Assembly: GCA_009733775.1 (NCBI GenBank)
Contig: WOGZ01000158.1
Span: 1-64,000 of the forward strand
DNA: 64,000 bases
DNA from: Alectoria sarmentosa
Taxonomy: Eukaryota; Ascomycota; Lecanoromycetes; Lecanorales; Parmeliaceae
Reading direction: 5' to 3'
Of this stretch, positions 21,592 to 34,204 are shown piece after piece. Each line of letters begins with the position of its first letter. Position 1 is the first letter of the stretch. The notes beneath the pieces are model-generated. The model ran no database searches. It was not told the DNA's origin and was given only the letters and a program-made list of their open reading frames with translations. The position numbers and the translations under genes are program-made.

Positions 21592-23706
21592 TCATTCGTT
21601 GCCCATGTTCCAGAAGCCCGTTTCCATCTGCTCCAACAATCAACAATCAGTCAGCCAATCGTATCAGATAATTACAACAACAGACCTTAGTAGCATGCAC
21701 AAGGATCTTCACTAGCGAGTCAATCTGGCTCGGTGACTGCAGCACCGCATGCCTTTCCAATATCGCTGCCAAGCAAGCACCCTTCCATTAGCCCCAGCCG
21801 AATAAGCAAAGCGTTCTGTTGTCTGGAAATACGCACCTTCCCCAGCCTCAACCGCCGCCCGATAATCATCCGCCACATAATTCTGTATCCACTTCCAATA
21901 CCGATTGCCCTGCTCTCTCACCGTTTCCGGGTCATCCCATAACCTTCTTGCGATGATGCCGTAGCCCAGAAGACAAGGCGCGAAAGCCATTTGCAGCCCG
22001 AACCAGCTTTCAGAGTGCGCTATGTCGAGAACGTAGCGAGTGTAGGCCGTGCAAGCTATGATCCGTTGGCTTGGATTTAGTCTTTTGAAAGCATGACGAT
22101 AGAGGTAGTTGCTTACCTTGATGTTCCTCCTGTTCCTCAATATCCTTCCTTGACAGTCCGAATTCCGCGCAATAATTTAGGTGAAGCGACAGTTCGCGTT
22201 GTATATGCAGGATTTCTTCTGCGCCCTGGTTTGAGATTAGTGTTGTTATGATAGAATAGAAGCCGGGGTAGAGAAGATGCTGAGCCTACCGCAGCAATTT
22301 CGTCCATCGAATTCGATTTATATGCACTGAGGGCCTTGGCTCTTGCAAATTGCACCTTTTCGATAGACAGATCAGGTCAGCCTGTTGCATCTAGTCGATA
22401 ATAAGTATTTGAAAGTCTGTAGGGTCCACAAACTAAGAATAGGTAATCCTGGACAAGATAGTCCTTGAACTTCTCAATCGGCAGCGTCCCATCGCCAATA
22501 CGCTTCACGAAATCGTGGTGGACATGAGCTTCCCACATGGGTTTCACATCTCCTCGGTTCAAGACGTATTCGATGAAATGTCCTCTAATAGTACTGTGTC
22601 AGAAGAAAGCGAGGAAGCCAGCTACTATTAGTGGAGGGAATAGAGCCTACGGGGAGAATGGAAGAATACATGTAGAGTGGAAGTAGTTGATCAGGCCATT
22701 TCCCTTGCTGATCCCAGCTTCGACGTATTGGCAAGCTTTTCTAGTGGCCAACGGTACGGCGTCCCCAAGGGCGAGCATGGAAGCGATTGCAGCTGAGGGT
22801 AAATGTTACTCAGGGAACACCGCAGCCTCTGGAGTCGACAACATACATGCAAATACGGATCCCGCACCCGGCAAAATGTCCGTATTGAAATATGCTGTCT
22901 TGATAAGGCTAACATCGGTCCCATTGTAGACAACGTCTACAATCATCTCCTTATCAATGTCATATCTTGGGACCTCCAGATTTCTAGTAAGAGGCAGATG
23001 GGCCCCTCTCAACAGGACATACCCCGGTCCGAGGCTGTGCAGTGCTTTTGCAAGATTAACAAGGTCATCCAGACTGCGAATATCTGGTTGGTAGAGAGCT
23101 TCTGCCCTATTCAAAAGCCGTACTGCCTCTGGAATGCTTGTTGTCAACACCGTGGTCAAGGGCAGTAGCTGTGTATAGAAGACTCCTGTTTCGTGTGTAG
23201 ATTCTATGAACTGGACTAGAGTAAGCCTGAGGCCGAAGAAAAGCATGTAAGCTGGCTGTCGTACAGGTTCAGCAACCACGAATCTCGGGCGATACTTTTT
23301 CAAAGCGTCGACTACGACTTGCATAATTTCCCCGGAAGTCAAGCATCCTTGGCGAGAAAAGACATCAGATTCTCGCTCCAGGCTTCAGGACAAGAAATCG
23401 TTACCAATCTTAACGACCTCCGCCCTGCCAGCATCGAAGCAGCCATCAATCGCCCTCTCCACAAAACTCGCAGATGAGCTATAGGTTTCAAAGCCGTCGC
23501 GAGTACTCTGCGCCGTCATAGCGGTAATGGCGGTCGTGGCATCGCATCCATGAGCGGCAATGACCTTTTGGTCGGCTTCGAGGCCGCTGTCCGAGGTGGT
23601 GCCTCAGCATAAATTCCAAGGCAATGAGAGTGCGCTATTCAGAGACCGCTTACCCCTCGCCGGAACTATCAGAGGCTCCTATGACTAAAATTCGTTTCTG
23701 AGACAT
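21592..23706 (-). CDS. THI20-type bifunctional protein: HMP(-P) kinase-like domain plus TENA/thiaminase II domain
   Basis: Eleven exons (23654-23706, 23405-23586, 23265-23347, 22847-23210, 22651-22792, 22434-22584, 22290-22355, 22117-22225, 21837-22055, 21686-21765, 21592-21627) keep phase and give 494 residues. The ThiD-like part has 'GASDSSGEGGLEADQKV', 'ATTAITAMTAQST' and 'LGPGYVLLRGAHL'. The usual GTGC catalytic loop reads GAGS (Ser224 for Cys), and KIGM reads KIGC. The TENA part keeps the expected residues: Asp321-Tyr322 (QDYLFL), Cys411 (FAPCLLGY) and Glu485 (METGFW). In yeast Thi20 the first part phosphorylates hydroxymethylpyrimidine and the second hydrolyses thiamine or amino-HMP. 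The sequence suggests a competent thiaminase II fused to a divergent, possibly impaired kinase. The last 36-nt exon is easy to miss. Cytosolic by family. Confidence 0.88.
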
Positions 23707-26692
23707 GATTTGTCGAGTGGTATGAGAAGGATAGCAGATGCCTCGGGCGTGCTATTTTCGACTCGTTAATATGCCGATGCCCTAATCCAGCGGCTTGCGG
23801 CCTTTTCTCGGTCCGACCATTTCGGCAGAAGCTACTCGGCGATGATTGGTCCATTCCTCTGCTTACAGGCTGGCTTAGAGCTAGTATCTAGTGGCACCAA
23901 CGAAATAACCGCAGTCTTTGAACCAGAAGCATCAATGTGAAAGAGGGCGAGATGTGAAGCCGAGTAATTCAACAACGACGAGAGATGCATGGAATCTTGT
24001 TCTTCGAGATTGACGATGATGGAAGTCAGGGTCAAGGGATGGGATTTGTAGAAAAAGTATTACGATTACTGCTATGCACTACTCGTCTGTACCACTTACG
24101 TGTCGGAAGACTGTACGAAGTAATGCGTGTGGAGATACTTACCCAATTCTTCAACCTGCAACGACAAGAAACAAATATATATCCCCACCGGTAGCCTGCA
24201 TGGAGTGGCTTCCATGAAATGGCCTGCGCGCCTTCGTCATAGCAGCATGATCACTGGGTCCAGCAATTTCTCATGTAGGTAGGTGAGAATTTCATCCCCG
24301 AACCGGTCGATCGGCAGCGAAGATGACCGGAAGCGATAGCAAAGTCCTGCCCACAAGGGAAGATAAGCACAGCTGCCAATGTCCGCAGAATTTTACAGAG
24401 GACATTGCAAGCGGGCGCTCGTGCAGGTGCACCCGGCCGTTGTTGTCAATGCGGCTGACTGCATAACGCTCGACGGTTTTCCTCGTCCGAGAATTCAATT
24501 GGCGAGACGGTAGCGAAGTGCAGATGCCTGCATCATGCATGCGGATGTGTTAGGAATTTGTAGTACTGATGTGCGGGAAGAATTCCGTAAACTCCGGATA
24601 TCCTGTGGGCCTCGATTCTACCATATCTTGTCGACTGGCAGAGGGGAAAGTTCAGGGGTTCCGACCGGATATCAAAAAGTCCCTTCTCGCAAGCGACTGC
24701 AACTCAACGACGAGGACACACACTACAAAGAATTGTATCGCGTTTGTTCTTGTCAGGCAGATCTTGAATCCGCAGCTAAGAAATTTCCTAGAAAATTTTG
24801 TTGTGAAAGCATGGTATTGGTTAGATGTTCTACCAATACAACTTTCACCCCTGGGGCGCCAGTCGATAGGATCAGGACAAACGACTCGGGGCTTCTGTAC
24901 CGTGTCGACCAACAAAGACACCGCACAGGAGGCAGTCGACCGCTCAGTCGCCAGCGCTTCGAACGATGGGCCTCTCACCGAGGAATGCGACAACGCAGTG
25001 AGGTAGCCAATAAAGGTTCACAGCGCTCAGGATCTCTCGAAACATGAAGTCTCTCCTGTGGTCGTGACATGTGTACTGTGCGCCTATGCTCTATGAGCGA
25101 TTTCCTGCAAGAAAATCAGCCTGACCACCACAGTGCGGATTCTTATTACGGTAGACGCAGGAGCAGACTTAGGAATCGAATCAAGTAGGACAATTTGGAT
25201 GAACTTCACAAGTACTGAGTAAAGCAACCAGACGATTTGCAGCGATTCTTCAAACCCTGCTGCACGCAAACAAGAGCGGGGTTGATCCTTGTATTTGCAG
25301 TAGCAGGCTGCAGACTTGCAGTATGCATTCACTCATTGCGCAATCATGCAGCGAAAATAGTCAGATTGGCACCCACGGGCCGCCGGAGAATTGCAGACCA
25401 GGGCCAGCAGAATCTGGCAGCAACGATAAAAGTACGGCGGTTGGATTTTATCGCGGCCTCTCGATTTTCAAACAATCTGCTCAATAGTCTGATAGAGTAT
25501 GTTGTGAATTTATTGAAGCAGAAGCACAACTGTACCCCGCATGAGAGCACCAACAATAGGAGTTCGCCGCCAACGCATCATAGGCTCGGTTGCGCACCTG
25601 AAAGGTAAGAGAGAGACACACGTTTATTGTCGGCATCCCATTATATCAACATAGACGATATTAGTATTTTTCCGTGGATAATGTCGCCGGTGACCGAGAG
25701 CTTTTAACACGCATCAAATGGGCAGGGGGGTGGGGACAGTGGACAAACGAGCTGATGCATGGTCCCTGCGTCATTGACTTTTGTGGATGCTCGCCGGAGG
25801 TACCTCAGCAGTATCGGGACACGCTACGTCTATCGAGTAGCGTATGGCCATGTGCTGAAAATACTTGGGCGTGAATAGGTCCTCTAGTCCCTAGCATTTC
25901 TGGAAGTTCAGAGGGCTTGAATCCAATGAATTTTGTTCGAATTTGCGGACTTGGCCTCGATAATGCGAAGCAGGAGAATCGATAAGCTAGAGAAAGGAGA
26001 GACCGGTTTTCACCGCTGTATTCAATCCCGAAGTAGATGGCACTAGAGTTTAAAACGGTGCATATCCCTGTCCCGCATTAGCGGTAATTTATCAAACGGC
26101 TACCATGATACCATACCATGGCGTTTGCGGAAATTTCAATCAACAGGTCCCTTTCTGTTCTAGTACTTTCTTACTCTCTCAGTACCTACTTTACTCTTTG
26201 TCTCTACCAACTTCCATTCTTTTGCCTGGTTGAATCGCCCTATAGTCGATTACGCTTTTCGGATGCTCAACCAGGCCCTTGCATCCCCTTCGAGCGTTAC
26301 AGGTAGCCACAAACAGGGACAGACAGGAAATGATCTACCTCCAAATACTGCCGACCAACGACAACGCAGACATCTGCCACCAATCAGGCCTAGACTGGCC
26401 AGACTCACAGCCCATCAGGGAGTCAGAGACCACGACTCACGACGCTTCCACACTTGCCTTCCCCCCACAGGGATCTGTCAGTCCTTTTCCCAGACAAGCC
26501 TTTTCCCTTATCGACTATCTCAGCCCACTGTTTTACACTCTAGGTTCACTATGCCCCATCGTCCCTGCCCTTGTCTTATTAAATCCTTCCTCCCCTCATT
26601 CAGTATTCTACTTTCCTTGATTCCTCAGTCTCACCTTTCTACCAAACTTTCAACTTTCCACCCTTCCATTCCTTGACTCACCCTCCTTCATC
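23707..26692. other. Intergenic region, no gene recognised
   Basis: About 3 kb. Short frames on both strands carry no known domain. From about 26140 to 26690 the plus strand is pyrimidine-rich, typical of a fungal promoter or 5' leader for the GH16 gene. A 62-codon hydrophobic frame at 26118-26306 lies within this tract and is probably chance. Confidence 0.65.
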
Positions 26693-28186
26693 ATGGAAAT
26701 GCATCGCCGTAACCAAGACCCTTTCGAGGGTGGCCTCCCAAGCTCGGGAAACAGCAACTACTCACCCGATCAGACACCACAACAGACCCCATATCGACGT
26801 CGCTCTCTCGAGACTGCAAGCAACACTGGCAGTGACAACATCAGTGCCGCTCCAAGAAATCCTTTCAACGCAACACCTTTGGGCACCTCCAAGAATTCCT
26901 CAGCCATTCACATCCATCACCAAAAGCAGAACCAAAAATACTTTCGTTCTCGACGGGTGAAGAAGGGTGAGGTCGACCATCCATGGAAGGCGACCAACGA
27001 TCCAAGGAAGAAATGGGTCACCATCATTCCTTTGATCGGACTTGCTTTGGGCTTTGGCGTCGCTGGGTACCTCGTCTATAATGGCCTCACTACTATCGTT
27101 AGTCATACCTATAAACTTGTGCTTAGTGAGGATTGGAGCAATGGCTTCAATACCAATGTTTGGACCAAGGAAGTGAATCTTGGAGGCTTTGGGTATGTTG
27201 CAGTCCCCGGACCGTAGTACCTTCGTTTTGCCTCGCTGACATGGGCTCTTAGCAACGGCGAGTTCGAACAGACCACCGGCACGGAAGAAAATGTCATGAT
27301 CGAAAACGGCAAACTCATCATCAAGCCTACGCTTCAAGACGAGACCCTCCTCACTACAAACAACAATTTGACTCTCCCGGACTGCACTTCAACCTTATAC
27401 TACGACTGTAATGCTGCCACCAACGTCACCAACGGCACGATTGTCCCTCCCGTCAAGTCCGGCCGCATCAACACCCTCAAAGGCGCAACTATCAAATACG
27501 GTCGGGTCGAAGTTGTAGCCACCATGCCAGAGGGTGACTGGCTTTGGCCCGCCATCTGGATGTTGCCCGTCAACAACACATACGGACCTTGGCCCGAATC
27601 TGGCGAAATTGATATTGTCGAGTCTCGAGGGAACAATTACAGCTATCCTACTGGCGGAAACAACATAGTCACTAGCACTCTTCACTGGGGTCCTGATAAG
27701 ACGGATGACGGCTACTGGCGCACGAGCAAGAAGCAATCAGCTCTTCACACCACTTACGCCGCCGGCGAACACACCTATGGCTTGGAGTGGAGTGAGAAAT
27801 ACCTATTCACCTACATAGATACCCGTCTTCTACAGATCCTCTACAACCCATTCAATGAGTACCTCTGGACTCGTGGACAATTCCCTCTGTCCAATTCTAA
27901 CGGCACCACCCTCACCAATCCTTGGGTTAACGATCCCAACCTAAATACGCCCTTCGATCAAGAATTTTACCTCATCATCAATTTGGCTGTTGGAGGTACC
28001 AATGGGTGGTTCAAGGATGGCGAGGCCGGCAAGCCGTGGGTCGACAAGTCGAAGACTGCGCCCAGCGATTTCCTGGCCGGGAAGGGTCAGTGGTATCCAA
28101 CATGGAAGCCTGAGACGGCCCAACTTTCCATCTCGTCTGTGAAGATGTGGCAACAAGTCGACAATAAGCCAAACACCCCCAAATAG
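26693..28186 (+). CDS. GH16 glycoside hydrolase, type II membrane-anchored
   Basis: Exons 26693-27192 and 27253-28186 (60-nt intron) give 477 residues. A basic, Ser/Gln-rich cytosolic segment of about 108 residues precedes one membrane helix (about 109-131), so the catalytic domain faces outward. The GH16 active-site motif GEIDIVES places nucleophile Glu285, assisting Asp287 and acid/base Glu290. 'WPAIWMLP' upstream and 'FDQEFYLIINLAVGGTNGWF' downstream complete the laminarinase-like core. Several N-x-T/S sites fit an extracellular domain. Fungal enzymes with this layout are annotated as endo-1,3(4)-beta-glucanases and are thought to act on the cell wall. The basic RSRRVKKG stretch before the helix fits the positive-inside rule. 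Exact substrate is not determinable. Confidence 0.93.
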
Positions 28187-31100
28187 AATACTGTCATCGA
28201 TACCCTCGCATTTCGGCTTCATTTTCATGGCGTTTCATAGCGGCCAAGCAGGCAGGGGAGTTCTAGGCGACATTCTTCTACGCTTGGTCTTGTTTATCGC
28301 TCGCTCATAGACTTGGGGACTAGGTTGTGCAATTGCAGCTGGCTCTGATGCAAACTGCTGGCATATAGATGGGGAGGGTGATAATGACGGATACATGGAC
28401 GGAAGACACTTTCGGATTAGAGCGACAGACTCGTCGTTGCTAACTCTATCATATAGCTAATATCACTCTGACAAGTCACAACATATCTGCCATCTTTTGC
28501 CATCGATTTCCCTGCTTTTCTGCTATCTTCTCACAACTTACCATTTTCTTCGTCTCTTGCGTACTCAATAGTTTCAATATGCGTTTTATCTTCTCGTTAT
28601 CTGTTCAATTTGAATCTCGATCGCCGACTACGATATCCCTAGGGTCTATTTTCGAATCGAGACCCGCAAACCTGTTAACAAATATCCTCGTCGATAGTCT
28701 GGCGTTTCACGCCGGCCCTACATAGTCACGTTTTGGCTCCATCATCCCTGTCGAGACTTGTGGCGCTGGTTTCCGTCCCAGCTAAATATGGCAACCTACC
28801 CCCAAATCAGTACGTACATCCAGAACGGGGAATACTTCAGCTCTCCAACCGTGAGTGGCTGGTTGGATGTTGGTAGTGATGTGTGAACACACGTCACGTC
28901 ATTTCCTCTTTCGATTGGACGTCGCTTCGATAGCCGCAATTCGCACCTTCGAAACAGCTCTAGCACGGTTGCATTCAGGCTAAAATTCGCCTAGCAGCGA
29001 AGAGGGCTTTAGGTGGTAATTTGATGCTGACGTTGCACCTGGACTTCATCTCCACACGGCCTGATCGACCATGGCAATTGTCCAAAAATCCCAAAGGTGC
29101 TTCTTAATTCGCACCAGAAAAGGAGAGACGCAAAAGGTGTGACGATATCAAACGGTGGCGCCGGTATTAATCTCACACGCCGCTTTACAAACCGATGGCG
29201 GGCCAACTTCGTTCATCAATCTTGACTCTGAGATCGCACGAAAACAAGGATACGACGTGCGCAAAATGCGAGACTCAGTTTGGCTGCTTCTGTTTTGCGT
29301 CGAAGAATCGCGATGACAAAAAGATGCGGCGCATCGATGATGGTTGATTCCCTGCAATTTAGGAGGTAGCCCAGGCCCCCGGGTGGCGCGCACAGACTTG
29401 GGTCCGTCCATTTTCCACTCTCTGTGTACATGCGCAACAATAATAACAAATACTTATCGTTAACAAGATCGTCATAGCTCTTTTTGTTCGTGATGACTTC
29501 ATCCATTCTTCAGGGCTTAGCCATTATTGATTCCATGTTCCTTTCCTTTAGGCGAAATACGAGGTACTGGCGGCTCCGCAGACGAATCAAGCCACGATGC
29601 TGCACCAACGCTTATGAGGAGATCCTCGGGCTTCTCGGAGTATTTCGAGCGCGTGGTGCATGAAGATTATGCATTATGCAGCCTGGGTCTTCCAAAGGAA
29701 CGGAACTTGGGACGTGCACATGCGAGGTGATACGGTACTGAAAAAATCGATATGCGGCTAGTCACTAGTGATTGTTTAATTAACGCAGGGTACCTATTCG
29801 TAGCCCGCTTGCACACCATCAGGAGTCAGGGAGTCAGGGACCATCAGGGGCTACTTTAGTGATAGTCAGGGGGGGGCTTGGCGGCGGAACATCTTTTACC
29901 AGATCTGCTGCATGGCAATGGGAGGTAGACGTCGTAGACAAGGAGGTCTGGAGACTGTTCCGGTGCAATTAGCGCGTTGTTTCCAACGATAACAACGACG
30001 ACGAAGAAGGAGGCATCTTCCAAACATCGTTGGCGATCACTCTCTACCGCTGTTGAAAAGGCTCGACCGCAATTTAGTGCGTGGCACGATTATTCTTTCG
30101 ATGCTGCAGACTGCACGCATCATGCCTAAGTCCGATTTGGTCCGTCCAAGCGTATGCAATGCAAAAACGCACGAGGTTCCAGGATAAGAGGAGCTGCGAC
30201 CTGAAACCCGGAATTCCTGCCTGTCCCTTGCCTGGCGAGCTTGGCTGCGGGGACATTGTTGTCGCCTCTCCAGGCAAAGTTCCACTTTTCAAGGGTGTCT
30301 GTTGTAGATGTGAGGCTATCACGGGGACCTAAAGGAATAACGCCAGGAATCCAAAACTGCCATCGATCTCGTACCGGAATCCAAGTGAGGTTATTACGGT
30401 GTTTTCTGCCGTTTGGAATATGTTCGAAAGCGTCCACCGTTTGTGGAGACCCCGCTCACTTCATGCGCCCCACGAGTCTCCTGCAAGGCAGCCGCGATCT
30501 CCCGGCCGAAGGCAGACTCGTCTTATGCTCTCCATCATGTGCCTGTGAAGAAAAAGAAAACACTCCATGCAAATTCTCTCATTGGTCCGCGTGAGTATAG
30601 GTTTGTCCTGCATGGGAAAAGAAGAGAAAAGATAAGAAAAAAAAGAAAGGAAGATACCAGTCTGGAACACTCTGCATGGCCTCTTGGAATAGCCTTAACA
30701 GCATACTATTTAGCCACAATGCAACTACTGGCTCGCTGCCCGCCACATGTCCTTGCAGATGGATCGTGGAGTTAACCATCTTGATCGATCCCGCCGTCAA
30801 TATCTGAGATTATCATCTAGACGTCTCGCAATGTCCTGAACAGCATCCTCTCATTGCAGGCGGTCTCGGGGTGTGGGTCCGCACCGTTTGCTGCAGCCTG
30901 AGCGTGCGTCCGTGGATGGGCTGATTGAAGAGTGCATTATTCTTCAACTTTGATGCTGCCGTTCGCTTGAGCTACCGCTTTCCTCTCAAGATTTGTATAA
31001 CCTCTTTTGATTCGATATCAGATTGTGCCGTCGTCCTTTTTCCAAGTAAGTCTTGATGATTCTTCCCCATATTCGGCACCCTCTTACTCCACCTTCTATT

Positions 31101-31899
31101 GACGTTGCATCTTGTAATATTAGATGAGGACATTGACAAGATCGAGTTCCCTCGTTGGCAAGACTCCAGCGAGCGGTAGCGGCCATACCTAGGTAGATTG
31201 TTCATTGCGTTGTTACCAAAATTTAATCGCCCCCTCGAGATGAAGAAAAGAATTGTGCACATTTTTACATCGAGCTTCGGCTCAAGAGGGTTTGACTTGG
31301 TTCAGTAAACATGGTGCGCGTAATGGGTACATCCAGCAGCGGCACCAGCGGTCCCTGCGTATCATCATCCCGCGCTCGTACCCTTTCCGAGCGTTTCTGG
31401 GCTACAACGCCGTCCCAGGTGATACAAGAGCTACGACAAGAAAGATTCTGCTACTGTTCCGTAAACGGTGTGACACCATGGTCTCCACTGCAGTCTTTGC
31501 CGTCTCGTACATCAACCAGAAATACTGACTCGCAAGGTTTCAGGAGACCGAAGGCAACTCTGGAGTAGACTTGAGCGTTCTGGCTTGGTGTCATCTCATA
31601 TCACAAAAAGTACCCTTTCGAGCTCTTGTGTCGTCGAGGCCTTGCCCATGTCCAGATCTGGCCACCCTTTTGTGGCGGTGGTTCCGTAAAAGGAAGCTAG
31701 AAACCACAGTGTTGTTCTCCTTCCTTTCCCTGTCTCTCTGTCACTCTCCTTCTTGCATGTCTATGTTTCGGTCCTTCGTAACTCCATGAACGCAGGCGTC
31801 TCGATCGATCTACGACGAGCTGTCCGAAAGCGTCTCCTTCCCTCTCTCTCTCAATTTCTAGAATTCCGCTCTTGCCCGCTCAATCCTCATCCCCAACAT
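28187..31899. other. Intergenic region, no gene recognised
   Basis: About 3.7 kb downstream of the GH16 gene. I found no frame with a domain, signal peptide or plausible splice pattern. A short GTCAGG-rich stretch occurs at 29820-29877. Confidence 0.6.
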
Positions 31900-31974
31900 G
31901 AACCTCAAGGCATCGTATATCCCTCAAGGCTATCCTTCAAGAACCCACTTGGCCTCTAATAACTCACCCCTTTC

Positions 31975-32110
31975 TCCAACCCTCAACTCGGACCCCTTCC
32001 TACCCACTCCCTTACCTCCCTCTCTCCCTCCCTTACCTCCCTCCCTCCCTCTCCTCCCTCTCTCTCTCCTTCCATCCCTCCGTCCCCACCCAAGCCTTTC
32101 CGAAGCCTCC
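31975..32110. repeat. CCTCC/TCCC-rich pyrimidine tract
   Basis: Plus strand is almost pure C/T (repeated CTCCCTCC words), giving a purine tract on the minus strand. It marks the left edge of a 2.6-kb cluster of simple repeats. Confidence 0.85.
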
Positions 32111-32177
32111 TCAGTCTCAGCATCCCTTAACATCAACAACATACCCAAACCATCCATCTCGGCCTCTATCACTCTCG

Positions 32178-32326
32178 CAACTCAACTCAACTCAACTCAA
32201 CAGTCTCATCAAGCCGTACGGGGGGGGAGGTCACCGCTCCTATCACAAGCTCTCGCTCAGAGTCCTGATGGCAGAGAAGAGAAGAGAAGAGAAGAGAAGA
32301 GAAGAGCAGAGAAGAGAAGAGAAGAT
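32178..32326. repeat. (CTCAA)n and (GAAGA)n simple repeats
   Basis: CTCAA units at 32178-32202 and GAAGA/GAGAA units at 32272-32326 with one interruption. Confidence 0.92.
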
Positions 32327-32414
32327 GAACGGCGCCCATTGCGTTGCTGGAACCACACAACCAAAACTAGACGCCCGGAGCCGCTCGCTCACTCGTGACG
32401 GAATCCTATATATG

Positions 32415-32773
32415 CATGTATGTATGTATGTATGTACAGCGGATCCTATGTATTTGTGCATGTATGCACAGCGGCTCCAGAAAGAAAACCTGGCTCGGTG
32501 TGCTGTGCAGTGCAAACAAACCAATCCCATTCCATTCCGTTCCGTTCTGTTCTGTTATGGCCAAAAAAAGGCGACTATGAAAGATCACAAATTACTCACT
32601 CACTCACTCACTCACCCACCCACCCACTCACTCACTCACTCACTCATCATCCCCCGACTCAAACAAAACAAAACAAAACAAAACAAAACACCGAGAGCGC
32701 AGCAGCAGCACACTTCACTTCGAAAGGAAAGAAAGAGGGTCCCATGCTAGAATTATTATTATTATTATTATTG
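32415..32773. repeat. Cluster of tetra-, penta- and trinucleotide repeats
   Basis: (ATGT)n at 32415-32436, (CTCA)n with a CCCA core at 32594-32647, (CAAAA)n at 32662-32691, (ATT)n at 32752-32773. Different units lie side by side with little unique sequence between. Confidence 0.92.
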
Positions 32774-33015
32774 AACTTATGTAGGTAGCTCTATTGGATT
32801 GCCTTGATGTTTGGAATTTACGTGATTGTCATTCATCGCGGTGGTGAAACCATGCTCGAATATGTTGTACACCACCCCCCCCCATTCTTCTCTCAACCAA
32901 AATATATGCGAGAAATGATAGATAGGCTTGGGAATATGTATAACAGACGATCTCTATCTAGTCTAGAGCGTTGCGGTAAGTAATGATATCCCTCGACTGC
33001 CACACCATCGTTGCC

Positions 33016-33455
33016 TTTTTTTTCTTTTTTTTTTCTTTTCTTTTTTCTATTTTTTTGGTTTCTGGTTTCTGGTTTCTGGTTTTTGGTTTTCTTTTCTTGG
33101 TTTTGAATATCCTGCCAAATGCTACTTACTCTATTACCGTATGTGCAGGCGATCAGAAGAATATATCGCCGTACGCACTCTTTGCCCAGTCCGCTCCCCG
33201 TTAAACAAGGCAAGAAGATTGTTGGGGAGCAAGCAAGAGGATCATATATACATACATACATACATACATACATACTGCGTCGTCGTCGTCGGCCCCATTT
33301 TGGGAAATTTTCGTGTGTGTGCCAAGGGGATGTTGGAATGAAGGTGACGCGCTCGCAGAGAGTGTGTAAAGGAAGAGGAGGAGGAGAAGCGTACATTTGT
33401 TCTTGTTATCGTTAGATTTTTGGTGCAGGAGCTCAGTGGTGGTGGTGGTGGTGGT
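33016..33455. repeat. T-rich tract, (GGTTTCT)n, (CATA)n and (GGT)n repeats
   Basis: T/C tract 33016-33056, GGTTTCT heptamers 33057-33090, CATA tetramers 33249-33275, GGT triplets 33436-33455. Confidence 0.9.
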
Positions 33456-33628
33456 AACGAATAGCTAAAGGAAGAAGAGGTAGGGGGGTAGTTTGAGTTT
33501 GGGGTGTGAAAAGACAGTGGTGACGGTTTCGGGGATGGATCCAATCCAGTTTGGCCCTTCCCTCGCCCCCTCGCAATCGCTTAGTTTACTGATGATCCAC
33601 GGTGTCCAAGAGTCATTCGTTTCTTCAA

Positions 33629-33828
33629 GTCTTCATATCTCCAGGTCTTCATATCTTCATATCTTCATATCTCCATCTCCCCATCCTCCCCCCCAATCCC
33701 AACCCCATCATCTCCATCTCTCCATCCATCCATCTACCACAGAAGCCGAAACCCCAAATCCATCTATCTACCACAGAAGCCGAAACCCCAAATCCAAATC
33801 CAAATCCAAATCCAAATCCAAATCCAGA
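33629..33828. repeat. CTTCATAT repeats, 28-bp direct repeat and (AAATCC)n
   Basis: CTTCATAT-type units at 33629-33676. A 28-bp word starting CTACCACAGAAG occurs at 33734 and again at 33768. Its end grades into about six AAATCC hexamers (33789-33828), just before the assembly gap. Confidence 0.9.
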
Positions 33829-33875
33829 CCGAGGAACCAAAAAAAAAGCCCAAAAAAAGCCCAAAAAAACCCCCA

Positions 33876-33995
33876 NNNNNNNNNNNNNNNNNNNNNNNNN
33901 NNNNNNNNNNNNNNNNNNNNNNNNNNNNNNNNNNNNNNNNNNNNNNNNNNNNNNNNNNNNNNNNNNNNNNNNNNNNNNNNNNNNNNNNNNNNNNN
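33876..33995. other. Assembly gap (120 N)
   Basis: Run of 120 N between an A/C-rich repeat and a poly-A run. The number is probably a placeholder or an estimate; it sits inside simple repeats. Confidence 0.99.
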
Positions 33996-34204
33996 CTCAC
34001 CAAAAAAAAAAAAAAAAAGGCTGCCATGGACAGACAGACAGACAGGTCGATCGATGACTGAAATTCGTTGGAGGATGTTTTTCGGGACAATCAATCGAGC
34101 GAGCGAGGTAGATTTCTGGTGTTGATGAGGTTGTTGTGTTGGGTTGTATTGTATTGGATTGTATTGGGTTAGTTGGTTTGTATTGTATTGGATTGGATTG
34201 GATT

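Noticed and set aside
21712..21836. Readthrough C terminus of the THI20-like protein to a stop at 21712
   Set aside because: Replaced by an intron (21766-21836) and two short exons that restore the conserved TENA ending METGFW.
24535..25047. 170-codon plus-strand frame
   Set aside because: No domain, no signal peptide, and overlapping frames of similar length on both strands; best read as chance.
26118..26306. 62-codon hydrophobic frame upstream of GH16
   Set aside because: Lies in a pyrimidine-rich promoter tract that yields Leu/Ser-rich frames by chance; no family, no stop-free extension.
29820..29877. Spaced GTCAGG words suggesting a CRISPR-like array
   Set aside because: Only a few degenerate short units with no constant spacer length; a minisatellite-like stretch in a eukaryote.
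31898..32398. 166-codon plus-strand frame
   Set aside because: Translation of CCTCC, CTCAA and GAAGA simple repeats; no unique sequence.
33493..34125. Frames crossing the N run
   Set aside because: They contain the assembly gap and flanking simple repeats; no evidence of a gene.
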